DNA of 64,000 nucleotides, taken from NCBI GenBank assembly GCA_013214945.1, contig JABSRT010000020.1:18716-82715 (forward strand). The letters run 5' to 3'. Source of the DNA: Gammaproteobacteria bacterium. GTDB lineage: Bacteria > Pseudomonadota > Gammaproteobacteria > Enterobacterales > Psychrobiaceae. A program made the position numbers and the translations under genes. The notes under the pieces were generated by a model. It saw only the letters and a list, made by a program, of their open reading frames with translations, was not told where the DNA came from and made no database searches. This document shows, one piece after another, positions 1 through 10,477 of this stretch. Numbering within the stretch: position 1 is the stretch's first letter; each line of letters begins with the position of its first letter.

Positions 1-1
1 T

Positions 2-910
2 GTTGAAGGGGCCGCTGATAGTTGTACCGACTACGACAGTTTAGCCATCATTGAACAGTTCCAGTGGCGCCTAGCTAATGTTGAAGGTGTGCAATCAACG
101 GCAAGTCTGGCCAGTGTGGTTAAACTTGTCACCGGTGGTTTTAACGAAGGCAACCCTAAATGGCGAGTATTGTCGCGGACTCAGGCAACCTTAGTTCAGT
201 CAATATCGCAAATCCCAACCACCTCAGGGCTACTTAATACGAGCTGTAATGTGATGCCCGTATATTTGTTCTTGGTTGACCATAAAGCAGAAACAATTGA
301 ACGTGTCATTGCTGCGGTTAAACAAGCAAGTTCGGTGCTTAATACGGACCAACTACAGTTTAAGCTAGCGTCTGGTCCGGTAGGTGTTATGGCCGCGACA
401 AATGAAGCCGTTGAGTCAGCGCAAACCCCGATGATGTTTTATGTCTACGGCGCGGTGTTTATCTTGTGTTTAATAAGCTTTAGGTCGCTGCGTGCAACAT
501 TGGCGGTCATCGTGCCACTTTTTGTCGTATCGACACTGGCTCAAGCGTTAATGACCTATTTAAATATTGGCTTAACTGTTTCTACCTTGCCGGTTATTGC
601 ACTAGGGGTTGGTATTGGCGTTGATTACGGCATTTATATCCTGGCAACCATGGCTATAATGCTTAATCAAGGAAAAACGGTTAGCGAAGCCTATCTTGTG
701 GCCTTGCAAGAGCGTGGTAGTGCAGTGATCTTTACCGGTGCTACTTTAGCCATTGGGGTTAGTACCTGGTTTTTCTCGGCGTTAAAGTTCCAAATGGATA
801 TGGGCATATTACTGACGTTTATGTTCCTCGTGAATATGCTTGGGGCAATAATCGTGTTGCCTGCACTGGCAAATCTGTTGTGGTTTAAGCAAGGTAAAGC
901 CGCTGAATGA
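2..910 (+). CDS. RND/MMPL-family exporter, C-terminal part (5' end outside window)
   Basis: The reading frame is open from base 2, so the gene starts upstream and only its last 302 residues are here. A GTG at 89 could be taken as a start, but the frame before it reads on without a stop. After a soluble periplasmic-type stretch of about 145 residues come several hydrophobic segments. One carries the sequence GVGIGVDYGIYIL, typical of the central membrane helix of RND-superfamily exporters of the MMPL/COG1033 type. Members use the proton gradient to move lipids or other hydrophobic compounds out of the inner membrane; the substrate here cannot be told. A good terminator follows. Confidence is high for the superfamily and low for the specific role. 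Confidence 0.8.
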   Translation, partial: VEGAADSCTDYDSLAIIEQFQWRLANVEGVQSTASLASVVKLVTGGFNEGNPKWRVLSRTQATLVQSISQIPTTSGLLNTSCNVMPVYLFLVDHKAETIERVIAAVKQASSVLNTDQLQFKLASGPVGVMAATNEAVESAQTPMMFYVYGAVFILCLISFRSLRATLAVIVPLFVVSTLAQALMTYLNIGLTVSTLPVIALGVGIGVDYGIYILATMAIMLNQGKTVSEAYLVALQERGSAVIFTGATLAIGVSTWFFSALKFQMDMGILLTFMFLVNMLGAIIVLPALANLLWFKQGKAAE

Positions 911-976
911 ATTTAAGCTGGAAGCCCAGTCTCAAATGAGTTAAGTTTTAGTTAGCAACTTGTTAATTTTAACGGT

Positions 977-1004
977 AAAAAAGGTCGCTTAGTGACCTTT
1001 TTTT
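977..1004 (+). terminator. Rho-independent terminator after the exporter gene
   Basis: AAGGTCGC and GTGACCTT pair around a TTA loop and are followed by a run of seven T. The rest of the 310-base gap up to gdhB (1005-1220) is AT-rich. It must carry the gdhB promoter, but I see no clear conserved box or RNA gene in it. Confidence 0.8.
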
Positions 1005-1220
1005 ATGAGTTATGCATAACAATTCATAATTAGTGATTGAAATTCACACTTGGGCTATATCAGGGGCTTTTAGAGTGTTTTTTTCCTAAATAATGCTCGA
1101 AATATTCAGATAATAATAATAAACTTAGCCCCAATTAAAATAAGAAACAGGTTAGGCAGGAAGCTTGACCTTCAGTTCAGAGCTAACAACGACCCTTAGG
1201 GTCAATAAGGAATCGAGATA

Positions 1221-4200
1221 ATGGCATTAAAAGATGCAAACTCCTCTGTACTTCTAGAAAACGTGGCTGCGATGATTAAAGACAAAGTTAGTGATGCACA
1301 AGCTGCATTAGTAACCTCTTTTACCCAAGTATTATACCGCGATATTTCAGAGTCAGACATTTCGGGCCGAAGTGATAGTGACCTTTATGGTGCTGCACTG
1401 AGTTTATGGGGCGCGTTAAATGAACGTAAGCCTTATGAGCAAGTAGTCAAAGTGTTTAACCCGGTATTATCCCAACATGGTTGGCAACCAACGCGCACTA
1501 TTATTGAAATTGTGCACGAAGACATGCCATTTTTGGTTGACTCGATCAACATGGCGCTTAACCGTTTAGGCATAAGTTCACATTTAACCTTGCATCACCC
1601 TATGAGTGTGAGCCGTAACACTGATGGCAATGTTACGGCCATTTCACGCCTGACTAATGAGACTGCTGACACTGAAAATGTGACTATATTTTTATTAGAG
1701 GTTGACCGCTTAGAAGATCAAACGGCCTTAGACAACGTCAAAGAAAAATTAGAAAGTGTTTTAAATGAAGTAAGCCTGTCAGTGCATGACTGGGCGCCGA
1801 TGCGTAAAAAACTTAAGCAAATTATTACTGAGTTACCGAATAAGCCATTTCCAGGTAATGAACAAGAGCTAGAAGAAACAACCAATTTTCTTAATTGGAT
1901 CGCTGAAGGTAACTTCACCTTACTAGGTTATCGTTCATATGCGTTAAATGCGATTGAAGGCGATATTGAACTTGTGCCAGAGGGCGATACTAGCCTTGGT
2001 ATGATGGCCAAAGACCATTTACATAAAACCCGCCGTTTATCTGAGTTTTCAGATGGTGCACGTCGTCAAGCCTTATCACCTCGTTTGATGCTGCTAACGA
2101 AAAGCAATCACGTTAGTTTGGTCCATCGTCCGACCAAAACCGATTATATTGGGATCAAGCGTTTTGATAAAGCGGGCCGAGTGATTGGTGAAGACCGTTT
2201 CATTGGTTTATACAGTTCAACTATTTATAATAATAGTGTGTTCCAAATTCCATACCTAGGTGACAAGTTACGCCGGATCATTGCTTCTTCAGATTACATG
2301 GCGGGCAGTCACGACCATAAAGCGCTACAAAATGTGCTTGAAACCTATCCACGTGATGAGCTGATTCAATCAAGTGAAAAACAGTTATTAGAAACCTCGA
2401 TTGGGGTGCTTAATATTCAAGATCGCGACAGCGTAAAATTGTTTACCCGCGAAGATGACTTTGGTCGTTACTGTTCTTGTATTGTGTATGTTTCTAAAGA
2501 CAGATATAACACGCGTTTGCGTCAAAAGTCGCAAGAAGTGTTAGCAAAACATTTCGGCAGCACTGAAGAAGTACAGTTTACGACTTACTTCTCTGAGTCT
2601 AATCTTGCTCGTACCCACTATATTGTCATGTTGAACGAGCAACAGAGAACGGAAATTGACGTGAAAGCTATTGAAAACGATCTTATTGAAGCAGCACGCT
2701 CATGGGATGATAAATTAGACAATGCCTTAATTGCTCATCATGGTGAAGCAAAGGCCAAATCGCTTAGCAACAAATATAATGCTGCATTCTCTAATAGCTA
2801 TAAATCTGATGTGTTACCAGGTCTTGCTGTTGTCGATATTGCGAAACTTGAGTCACTAAGCGACGACAATAAACTGGGCATGATTTTCTATCGGGCGCAA
2901 GAAGAAGCGATTGGCAGCAAAAAAGTTAAACTAAAACTATTTAGTCTTGACGAGCCATTGTACTTGTCAGATGTATTACCAATGCTTGAAAACTTTGGTT
3001 TGCGCATTGTTGGTGAACGACCATACGAATTAACCTTCGCTAACGGTCACACTGCTTGGGTACTTGATTTCCAAATGCTGCACACGGGTAGCAATGAATT
3101 TGAGATCAATGAAATTCAGCAGACCTTCCAAGATGCCTTTGCCAATGTTTGGTTTAAGAAATTAGAAGATGATGGCTTTAACCGTCTGTTGTTGGCTTCT
3201 GGTCTTAGTGGTCGTCAAATTACTATTTTACGGATGTACGCGAAGTATATGCGTCAAATCGGCAGCACCTTCAACCAGTCTTACGTTGAAGAAACGATGT
3301 CACGCTATCCTGAAATTGCTAACTTATTGGTTGAACTATTTGTTCGTAAGTTCAACCCAGCAACTAAGTTTAACCAGAAGAAATTAGATGGTGTCGAGAA
3401 AAACATTATTGAACGTCTTGATCTGGTAGCAAATTTAGATGATGACCGAATTATTCGTCGTTACTTAGATTTAATCTTGGCCACGATCCGTACTAACTTC
3501 TATCAAACAGACGATAAGGGTGCGAGCAAAGAATACGTTTCATTTAAGGTTCGCCCAGAACTTATTCCTGAAATGCCACTGCCGTTACCTAAATTCGAAA
3601 TTTTCGTTTATTCTCCACGTGTTGAAGGCGTGCACTTACGAGGCGGTAAAGTAGCCCGTGGTGGTTTACGTTGGTCTGATCGTCGTGAAGACTTTAGAAC
3701 CGAAGTACTAGGTTTAGTGAAAGCACAGCAAGTTAAGAACACCGTTATCGTGCCTGTTGGCGCTAAAGGTGGCTTCGTTTGTAAGCAACTGCCGACTACT
3801 GGTGGCCGCGATGCATTCTTTAGCGAAGGCCAAGAATGTTACAAAACCTTCATTCGTGGTTTACTTGATATTACCGATAACATTGTTGAAGGCGACCTAG
3901 TGCCACCTGTTAACGTGGTACGTCATGATGAAGACGATCCGTATTTAGTTGTAGCTGCAGATAAAGGTACTGCAACCTTCTCTGATATCGCTAATGGCAT
4001 TTCAGATGAATACAATTTCTGGATGGGTGACGCTTTTGCTTCTGGTGGCAGTGTTGGTTACGATCACAAGAAAATGGGCATCACTGCTCGTGGTGGCTGG
4101 GAGGCGGTTAAACGTCATTTCCGCGAAATGGGCGTTGACTGTCAAACCACTGATTTTACCTGTATAGCCGTTGGCGATATGGCGGGTGATGTATTTGGTA

Positions 4201-6068
4201 ACGGCATGTTGCTGTCAAAGCACACGTGTTTACAAGTCGCTTTTAACCACATGCATATCTTTATTGACCCAACGCCAGACTCAGCAGCCACTTGGCCTGA
4301 ACGTAAGCGTTTGTTTGATCTTCCACGTTCATCGTGGGACGACTACAATACTGATCTTATTTCTGCTGGTGGTGGTATTTTCTCTCGCAGTGCTAAGTCG
4401 ATTGCATTGTCGCCAGAAATTAAAAAAATGTTAGGCACTAAAAAATCTAGCATGACCCCAAATGATTTAATTAAAGCCATTTTAATCATGAAAGTTGATT
4501 TGTTCTGGAACGGCGGCATCGGTACTTACATTAAATCAGCGCAAGAAACTCACGCTGAAGTTGGCGATCGTGCCAATGACAGTTTACGAATTAACGGCAG
4601 CCAATTACAGGCTAAAGTTGTTGGTGAGGGCGGTAACCTAGGTTGTACTCAGTTAGGTCGTATTGAGTATTGTACTAATGGCGGTCGTATTAATACTGAC
4701 TTTATTGATAATGTTGGTGGTGTTGATTGTTCAGATAACGAAGTTAACATTAAAATCTTGCTTAATAGCTTAGTTGCTTCGGGTGATATGACGGTTAAAC
4801 AGCGTAATGAACTGCTGTATTCAATGACCGATGAAGTTGGAACAATTGTAATTGATAACCATAATCGTCAGACACAATCTCTGTCTATTAGCCGCTTTGG
4901 CGGTGGTTCAATGCTTAAAGAGCAAATTCGCTTTATGCACGGCCTCGAAAAAGCGGGCAGCTTAGACCGCGCGTTAGAATTTTTACCGACCGAAGAAGAC
5001 CTAGCCGAGCGTCAAGCTAATGGTAATGGCTTTACTCGTCCAGAATTAGCGGTATTACTTGCCTACGGTAAAATGGTGCTTAAAGAGCAGCTGTGTATTC
5101 CTGAAATTACCAGCAATCCTTACCACAGCCAACTGCTACAATCGGCGTTTCCTAAAGTGTTGCAAGAACGTTATGCAGCAGAAATGGAAAATCACCCATT
5201 ACGTAGCGAAATTATCGCAACGCAACTGGCTAACCGTTTAGTTGATGATATGGGGCTTAACTTTGTGCACCGTATGATCGATGAAACAGGTTCAACGGTT
5301 GATGAAATTGCGCATTGTTACGCTATTGCTAGCAAAATATTTGATCTTGAAGCTATCTTCGTTGAAATTGATAGCTTAAATAACGTGATGTCTGCTGATT
5401 TGCAGATTAAAATGTTGTATCAAACACGTCGCACAGTACGCCGTGCCACACGTTGGTTCTTACGTAACCGCGATAGCTCAATGGGCATTGCTCAGACCAT
5501 CGAATTTTATAAGCCAAAATTTGAACGTCTTGACTCTGCGTTGTTTGATCTAATGGTTAAAGAAGATGTTACTAGCGTTAAGGCTAGTATTACCGCCTTA
5601 ACAGAGCAAGGCGTTCCTGCCTCTATCGCTCAATTCGTTGGTAAAGCTTCATCGATGTTCTCGTTAATGGATATCGCTCAGGTTGCTCACTCATCGGACA
5701 AGGATTTGTGTTTAGTTGCGCAAGTTTACTTCCAACTGGGCGCAGAAGTAGAATTACATTGGTTCTTAGATCAGATTTCTGCTCAACCAGTAGCTAACCA
5801 TTGGCAAGCACTTGCTCGTGCTTCATTTAGAGAAGAACTCGATTGGCAACAACGTGTTTTAACTGAATGTGTACTTAAAGGCTGTGACGATACTTGTGAA
5901 TCAGATGCAATTGTTGCCAAATGGCTTGAAAGTAATGCTAAGTTATTACAGCGTTGGGAAAGTATGCTAGCGGACTTTAAAGCGACAAAAACCCATGAGT
6001 TTGCTAAATTCTCGGTTGCATTACGAGAATTAAACCTCTTAAGTCATCATGCTTCCATAGTTGCTTAA
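1221..6068 (+). CDS. gdhB: NAD-specific glutamate dehydrogenase, large (180 kDa) type
   Basis: The predicted 1615-residue enzyme oxidises L-glutamate to 2-oxoglutarate and ammonia with NAD+, a catabolic, cytoplasmic reaction. The length matches the 180-kDa class known from Pseudomonas, Psychrobacter and Shewanella. The N-terminal half (to about residue 750) is the long ACT-like regulatory part of this class. The catalytic part has GGLRWSDRREDFRTE near 812-826, then PVGAKGG with the likely catalytic Lys849, and a dinucleotide-binding stretch GDMAGDVFGNG near 985. The ATG at 1221 is preceded by AAGGA. The gene stands alone between two terminators, so it is probably monocistronic. In relatives the class is allosterically controlled by amino acids; nothing in the sequence shows which. 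Confidence 0.96.
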   Translation: MALKDANSSVLLENVAAMIKDKVSDAQAALVTSFTQVLYRDISESDISGRSDSDLYGAALSLWGALNERKPYEQVVKVFNPVLSQHGWQPTRTIIEIVHEDMPFLVDSINMALNRLGISSHLTLHHPMSVSRNTDGNVTAISRLTNETADTENVTIFLLEVDRLEDQTALDNVKEKLESVLNEVSLSVHDWAPMRKKLKQIITELPNKPFPGNEQELEETTNFLNWIAEGNFTLLGYRSYALNAIEGDIELVPEGDTSLGMMAKDHLHKTRRLSEFSDGARRQALSPRLMLLTKSNHVSLVHRPTKTDYIGIKRFDKAGRVIGEDRFIGLYSSTIYNNSVFQIPYLGDKLRRIIASSDYMAGSHDHKALQNVLETYPRDELIQSSEKQLLETSIGVLNIQDRDSVKLFTREDDFGRYCSCIVYVSKDRYNTRLRQKSQEVLAKHFGSTEEVQFTTYFSESNLARTHYIVMLNEQQRTEIDVKAIENDLIEAARSWDDKLDNALIAHHGEAKAKSLSNKYNAAFSNSYKSDVLPGLAVVDIAKLESLSDDNKLGMIFYRAQEEAIGSKKVKLKLFSLDEPLYLSDVLPMLENFGLRIVGERPYELTFANGHTAWVLDFQMLHTGSNEFEINEIQQTFQDAFANVWFKKLEDDGFNRLLLASGLSGRQITILRMYAKYMRQIGSTFNQSYVEETMSRYPEIANLLVELFVRKFNPATKFNQKKLDGVEKNIIERLDLVANLDDDRIIRRYLDLILATIRTNFYQTDDKGASKEYVSFKVRPELIPEMPLPLPKFEIFVYSPRVEGVHLRGGKVARGGLRWSDRREDFRTEVLGLVKAQQVKNTVIVPVGAKGGFVCKQLPTTGGRDAFFSEGQECYKTFIRGLLDITDNIVEGDLVPPVNVVRHDEDDPYLVVAADKGTATFSDIANGISDEYNFWMGDAFASGGSVGYDHKKMGITARGGWEAVKRHFREMGVDCQTTDFTCIAVGDMAGDVFGNGMLLSKHTCLQVAFNHMHIFIDPTPDSAATWPERKRLFDLPRSSWDDYNTDLISAGGGIFSRSAKSIALSPEIKKMLGTKKSSMTPNDLIKAILIMKVDLFWNGGIGTYIKSAQETHAEVGDRANDSLRINGSQLQAKVVGEGGNLGCTQLGRIEYCTNGGRINTDFIDNVGGVDCSDNEVNIKILLNSLVASGDMTVKQRNELLYSMTDEVGTIVIDNHNRQTQSLSISRFGGGSMLKEQIRFMHGLEKAGSLDRALEFLPTEEDLAERQANGNGFTRPELAVLLAYGKMVLKEQLCIPEITSNPYHSQLLQSAFPKVLQERYAAEMENHPLRSEIIATQLANRLVDDMGLNFVHRMIDETGSTVDEIAHCYAIASKIFDLEAIFVEIDSLNNVMSADLQIKMLYQTRRTVRRATRWFLRNRDSSMGIAQTIEFYKPKFERLDSALFDLMVKEDVTSVKASITALTEQGVPASIAQFVGKASSMFSLMDIAQVAHSSDKDLCLVAQVYFQLGAEVELHWFLDQISAQPVANHWQALARASFREELDWQQRVLTECVLKGCDDTCESDAIVAKWLESNAKLLQRWESMLADFKATKTHEFAKFSVALRELNLLSHHASIVA

Positions 6069-6102
6069 TATTTGTTGTATAATATTTTATAGTGATTAAC
6101 TT

Positions 6103-6132
6103 AAAAACCTCGGCCAGTCCGAGGTTTTTTTT
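6103..6132 (+). terminator. Rho-independent terminator after gdhB
   Basis: The stem AAAACCTCGG / CCGAGGTTTT encloses a five-base loop and runs into eight T. It lies 35 bases after the gdhB stop. Confidence 0.9.
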
Positions 6133-6178
6133 AACCTCAATCAGCTCAAGTCAATCGTAATCAATAATCGGAGTTTTA

Positions 6179-7189
6179 ATGTTTTTTTCTTTGTCACAAA
6201 AATTGATGTTTCAATTAGATCCTGAACGCGCACACGAAATGGCCATTGCGGCATTTAAGCATACAGCTAATACGCCATTGCAATGTGCTTACGCCCAAAC
6301 GATCAATAACAAAGCCGTTACTGTAATGGGCTTAGAGTTTAAAAACCCAGTGGGCTTAGCCGCGGGTTTAGACAAAAATGGTGAATGTGTTGATGCTTTT
6401 GATGCGATGGGTTTTGGGTTCGTTGAAGTTGGCACAGTGACGCCTCGTGCCCAATCAGGCAATGACAAACCTAGAATTTTCAGATTAAAAGAACAGCAAG
6501 CAATAATTAATCGTATGGGCTTCAACAATTACGGTGTTGACTACTTGGTTGATCAAGTTTCTCGGCGTAAATCACGCGGGATTTTAGGCATTAACATTGG
6601 CAAGAACATTGATACAGCCGTCGAAAATGGTAAAGATGATTATTTACTGTGCATGGACAAAGTTTATGATCACGCGTCTTATATCACGGTAAATATCTCT
6701 TCGCCAAATACGCCTGGTTTACGCAGCTTGCAATACGGCGAAGCGCTTGACGACTTATTGGCTTCTCTTAAAGAACGCCAAACAAAATTGTCTCAGCAAT
6801 ACAACAAAACCGTGCCATTACTGCTCAAAATTGCCCCAGATTTGACCGAGCAAGAAGTCGTACAAATTAGTGATAGCTTAGTTCGCTATGAAATTGACGG
6901 TGTCATTGCGACCAACACGACGTTAAGCCGTGAAGGTGTAGAGAATTCGACTTACGGCAATCAAGCTGGTGGCTTAAGTGGCCGACCGGTTGCAGAAAAA
7001 TCAACCTTGGTCGTACGTACCTTAAGTCGTGAACTTAACGGTCGTTTACCAATTATTGGGGTAGGGGGTATCGACAGCGCTGCGCAAGCACAAGAGAAAT
7101 TGTCTGCTGGTGCATCACTAATCCAAGTTTACACCGGCTTTATTTACAATGGACCCAAACTGATTAAAAACATAGTCGATAGCTTGTAA
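6179..7189 (+). CDS. pyrD: Dihydroorotate dehydrogenase (quinone), class 2
   Basis: The 336-residue protein carries out the fourth step of pyrimidine synthesis, oxidising dihydroorotate to orotate with FMN and passing electrons to quinone. Class 2 enzymes sit on the inner face of the cytoplasmic membrane through a short N-terminal helix; residues 1-30 fit this. The motif [11 protein letters not shown] places the catalytic base at Ser175, the same number as in E. coli PyrD. The FMN-site motifs [11 protein letters not shown] near the N-terminus and GVGGIDS near the C-terminus are intact. CGGAG precedes the ATG. In E. coli pyrD is followed by zapC, as here, but with a longer gap in this genome. 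Confidence 0.97.
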   Translation: MFFSLSQKLMFQLDPERAHEMAIAAFKHTANTPLQCAYAQTINNKAVTVMGLEFKNPVGLAAGLDKNGECVDAFDAMGFGFVEVGTVTPRAQSGNDKPRIFRLKEQQAIINRMGFNNYGVDYLVDQVSRRKSRGILGINIGKNIDTAVENGKDDYLLCMDKVYDHASYITVNISSPNTPGLRSLQYGEALDDLLASLKERQTKLSQQYNKTVPLLLKIAPDLTEQEVVQISDSLVRYEIDGVIATNTTLSREGVENSTYGNQAGGLSGRPVAEKSTLVVRTLSRELNGRLPIIGVGGIDSAAQAQEKLSAGASLIQVYTGFIYNGPKLIKNIVDSL

Positions 7190-7726
7190 ACTTGAACTTG
7201 AGCTTTATAGATTTTTTCGCGCATGGACGCGCGCTAATTACTGAGCATAGTTCGCTAAAACGTTACCTACAAAGCCCCGTTACCATTGTGCATCATATAA
7301 AGTAGATGTTGCATCAGAGATCCCCGCTGACGCCACTAACTATCGTTATTTTCGTCTCGAAAACACCTCTGCACCGCCCTGAACGAGCCCTCCATGCCAA
7401 AAGGTTAAAAATACGACTTAATCAACAGCTACCAATACCTCAGCAATCGTCTATAGTTAATCCACTGTTGCAGTGGTTTAAAACTTGCGAAAGAAAAATA
7501 TTACTTCCAAACAGGATGGAATTGGGTTAAGTTGTCCAGTTAATTTGGCCTTAGCTATATGTTCGTGATCGAGCGTTATTAATAATTAACATGATGTTAA
7601 TTATTAATATTTGTAATTTTAGCTATTTATTCCTACAGTTACACCAGTCGTTTAATATAGTGGCGCTTTTTGTACTTTTAATGTGGCGCTTAATATCGAA
7701 GTTAAGTTAAATAATAAGGTCTTAAT
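7190..7726 (+). other. 537-base gap between pyrD and zapC, possibly with a gene relic
   Basis: I find no convincing intact gene. A short GC hairpin (CGCGC, 6-base loop, GCGCG) lies at 7218-7233. Around 7318-7380 one frame reads PADATNYRYFRLEN before a stop. This faintly resembles the ADASFRRYFR signature near the start of the COG3178 aminoglycoside-phosphotransferase-like sugar kinases. Stops before and after mean it could only be a decayed fragment. The last 200 bases are AT-rich and presumably hold the zapC promoter. Confidence 0.3.
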
Positions 7727-8266
7727 GTGTTAATTAAACCCGGTAAAGATTGGCAATGGATATTTTGCCCTGACAAAGATCGCCTAACCTTGGATTTAGG
7801 TGCCGACATGGTTTTCGTTTCTGCTTTCTCTGCACGGGTGCTAGTCGCTGGTGCGCGCAAGCCACAATTTTTTTCTATTGAACAATCACAGAGCTTTTAT
7901 CATTATATTGAACAGATCGAACAGCAACTATCGTTACCTGAAGAAATGGTCAATCATATTGCGCTCAATGCTATCGCTGCAAAAGATTTTTATAAAGCAC
8001 TGACACCAAAAAGTTGGTTTTTTAATACCGCCACTAGTGTGTCAAGTGCCCAAGCCGGCAAAATTGTGTTGTTACAATCTCAATATGGCGGACGTCATTA
8101 TCTGATTGTTGAAAGCAACACTAAAGCATCAACTTTATTGCTCATTGAACGATGCCATCAATTGGCCGAGGGCAAAAGCCTTGATCAGTTTGGTTTAATT
8201 AAGGTAATGAATGACCGTTTAATGCCTGTACAGCAAAGGAAAGCCGCTACTAGCTCCGCCGCTTAA
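7727..8266 (+). CDS. zapC: Cell division protein ZapC
   Basis: The 179-residue protein resembles E. coli ZapC along its length: an N-terminal IKPGKDWQW (E. coli IKPDDNWRW), a KSWFF segment in the middle and IKVMNDRLMP at the end (E. coli IKIMNDRLKP). ZapC binds FtsZ and promotes bundling of its filaments at the division site. The start is a GTG that overlaps an out-of-frame ATG; AAGG lies about nine bases before it. The position after pyrD and before rlmKL is the conserved one in gammaproteobacteria. Confidence 0.9.
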   Translation: MLIKPGKDWQWIFCPDKDRLTLDLGADMVFVSAFSARVLVAGARKPQFFSIEQSQSFYHYIEQIEQQLSLPEEMVNHIALNAIAAKDFYKALTPKSWFFNTATSVSSAQAGKIVLLQSQYGGRHYLIVESNTKASTLLLIERCHQLAEGKSLDQFGLIKVMNDRLMPVQQRKAATSSAA

Positions 8267-8374
8267 CACTTTTCGTTAAAATTTGACAAATCTTGAGCAA
8301 CAAAGGCTGTAAATCTTGCACCCTGTGGCCTAATCTAGGATAATCTCGGCCTTTATACCTATCCAGAGACCACC

Positions 8375-10477
8375 ATGCAAAAATTTTTTGCCGCTTGCCC
8401 TAAAGGGCTTGAATACCTCCTTGTTACCGAATTAGAGCAACTTGGCGCTACCGAGGTCCGCGAGTCACTTGCTGGTGTCCGTTTTAGTGCTGATATTGAA
8501 CAAGCCTATCGGATTTGTCTGTGGTCACGTTTAGCCAGTCGTATTTTATTGTCGTTACACACCGACGAAGTCAATTCTGCGCAAGATATTTATGACGTAG
8601 TATATCGAGTTAACTGGCATGTATTTTTCAGTAATCGTAAATCGATTGCGGTTGAATTTAACGGCACCAATACCTTCATTAATAACACCCAATTTGGTGC
8701 TTTAAAAGTTAAAGATGCGATTGTTGATAAGTTTCGTGATAATGGCTTTGATCGTCCTAACGTTGACAAAAAAGGCGCGCAAATCCGCATTGAATGTCGA
8801 ATGGTTAATAACAAATTAACCTTGGCGATAAACTTTTCAGGACGTTCGTTACAGCAACGTGGTTACCGAACGAACGCCGGTGAAGCGCCAATGCGTGAAA
8901 ACTTAGCGGCCGCGGTATTATTGCGTAGTGGTTGGGATGTTTCGAAACCTTTGCTCGACCCTTTCTGTGGTAGTGGTACGTTAGTGATCGAAGCGGCGTT
9001 AATGGCCGCAAATATTGCACCATCATTAACCCGCACTAGCTTTGCCTTTGAAGAGCTAATGTCATTTAAACCAGATGCTTGGGCTGAGATCAAAGAGCAG
9101 GCCCAGCAAGCTGCTGATGAAGCTAAAGATCACAAGCAACTGTGTATTCGTGGTTCTGATTTTAATTCTAGTGTGCTGAACATTGCCCGCGATAATGCCC
9201 GTCGTGCTGGTGTTGGTCATTTGGTTTCTTTTGAAGTGGGTGACGCTACTGAGATTAGCCCACCATTTGGCAGCCAGAAAGGCCATATCGTTACTAACCC
9301 GCCATACGGTGAGCGTTTAGGCGAGCTTATTTCGCTTATATTTGTTTACCATCGTTTTGCTAAAGCCGTTAAGGCTAAGTTTACTGGCTGGCAGTTAAGT
9401 GTGTTTAGCTCATCAATTGAGTTATTAACCGCGATTCGTTTGGCACCTGATCATAAATACAAGCTATATAATGGTCAATTAGAGGCTTTGCTGTGTAATT
9501 ACATGATTGGTGATGGTGAGTTACGCTCAGTATCTCGCCAATCAGAACCCTTTGCGAACAGAATTAAGAAAAATGATAAGTTGTTAGCCAAATGGGCTAA
9601 AAGTGAAGGCATTGACGCTTACCGTGTTTATGACGCTGATTTACCTGATTATAACTTAGCGATTGACCGTTATCAGGAGCAGTGGATCATTCAAGAATAC
9701 GCCGCACCTAAATACATGGATCCAAGCAAAACCATGCGTCGTTTGATTGAAGCATTTATTGTTCTCGATTACGTGTTTGACATTGATCCTAAGAATATTA
9801 AATACAAGGTACGTGAAGTTCAAAAAGGCGAAAATCAATACGAAAAGCTTAATGAGTCGGCCAACAAGTTCGTAATAAACGAATATAACGCTAAGTTTTT
9901 GGTCAATACCACTGATTACTTAGATAATGGCTTGTTCTTGGATCATCGCTTGACCCGTAAGAAAATTCAAACACTGGCCAAAGATACCGACTTCCTTAAT
10001 TTGTTTTGTTATACCGCGTCGGCGTCAGTGCATGCCGCGCTAGGTGATGCTATTTCAACCACCAGTGTTGATATGTCTAAAACTTACCTTAATTGGGGTA
10101 AAGAAAACTTTAGACTAAATGGCTTAACTGGACCAGAGCATCAGTTTATCCAAATGGATGTACTGACTTGGCTAGCTTATTGTCAATCGAGTTATGACTT
10201 GATCTTTATTGATCCTCCCACGTTCTCGAACTCGAAACGCATGGCGCAAACACTAGATATTAATCGTGATTACATTCAGTTGCTGAAAAACCTTAAGCGA
10301 ATTTTACGTCCTGACGGCTTAATTATTTTCTCAAATAATTCACGCCAGTTTAAAATGGATATCGAGCAACTCGAACGATGTGGATTTTCGGTCAAAGATA
10401 TCAGCGCCGAGACGATTCCTCGTGACTTTAAAGGTAATCAAAAAATTCATAACTGCTGGGAAGTCACGCACAAATGA
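8375..10477 (+). CDS. rlmKL: Fused 23S rRNA methyltransferase RlmK/RlmL
   Basis: This 700-residue fusion modifies 23S rRNA. The N-terminal half (THUMP domain, then a methyltransferase with TNPPYGERLG near residue 307) corresponds to RlmL, which makes m2G2445. The C-terminal half has a second Rossmann methyltransferase (NLFCYTASASVHAA, then IDPPTFSNSKR near residue 613) and corresponds to RlmK, which makes m7G2069. The length agrees with E. coli RlmKL (702 residues). The stop overlaps the next start as ATGA, so the two are translationally coupled. Numbers of the modified bases are from E. coli. Confidence 0.96.
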   Translation: MQKFFAACPKGLEYLLVTELEQLGATEVRESLAGVRFSADIEQAYRICLWSRLASRILLSLHTDEVNSAQDIYDVVYRVNWHVFFSNRKSIAVEFNGTNTFINNTQFGALKVKDAIVDKFRDNGFDRPNVDKKGAQIRIECRMVNNKLTLAINFSGRSLQQRGYRTNAGEAPMRENLAAAVLLRSGWDVSKPLLDPFCGSGTLVIEAALMAANIAPSLTRTSFAFEELMSFKPDAWAEIKEQAQQAADEAKDHKQLCIRGSDFNSSVLNIARDNARRAGVGHLVSFEVGDATEISPPFGSQKGHIVTNPPYGERLGELISLIFVYHRFAKAVKAKFTGWQLSVFSSSIELLTAIRLAPDHKYKLYNGQLEALLCNYMIGDGELRSVSRQSEPFANRIKKNDKLLAKWAKSEGIDAYRVYDADLPDYNLAIDRYQEQWIIQEYAAPKYMDPSKTMRRLIEAFIVLDYVFDIDPKNIKYKVREVQKGENQYEKLNESANKFVINEYNAKFLVNTTDYLDNGLFLDHRLTRKKIQTLAKDTDFLNLFCYTASASVHAALGDAISTTSVDMSKTYLNWGKENFRLNGLTGPEHQFIQMDVLTWLAYCQSSYDLIFIDPPTFSNSKRMAQTLDINRDYIQLLKNLKRILRPDGLIIFSNNSRQFKMDIEQLERCGFSVKDISAETIPRDFKGNQKIHNCWEVTHK

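Noticed and set aside
7306..7530. 74-residue plus-strand frame after pyrD
   Set aside because: No ribosome site and no family look; it lies in what may be a decayed region.
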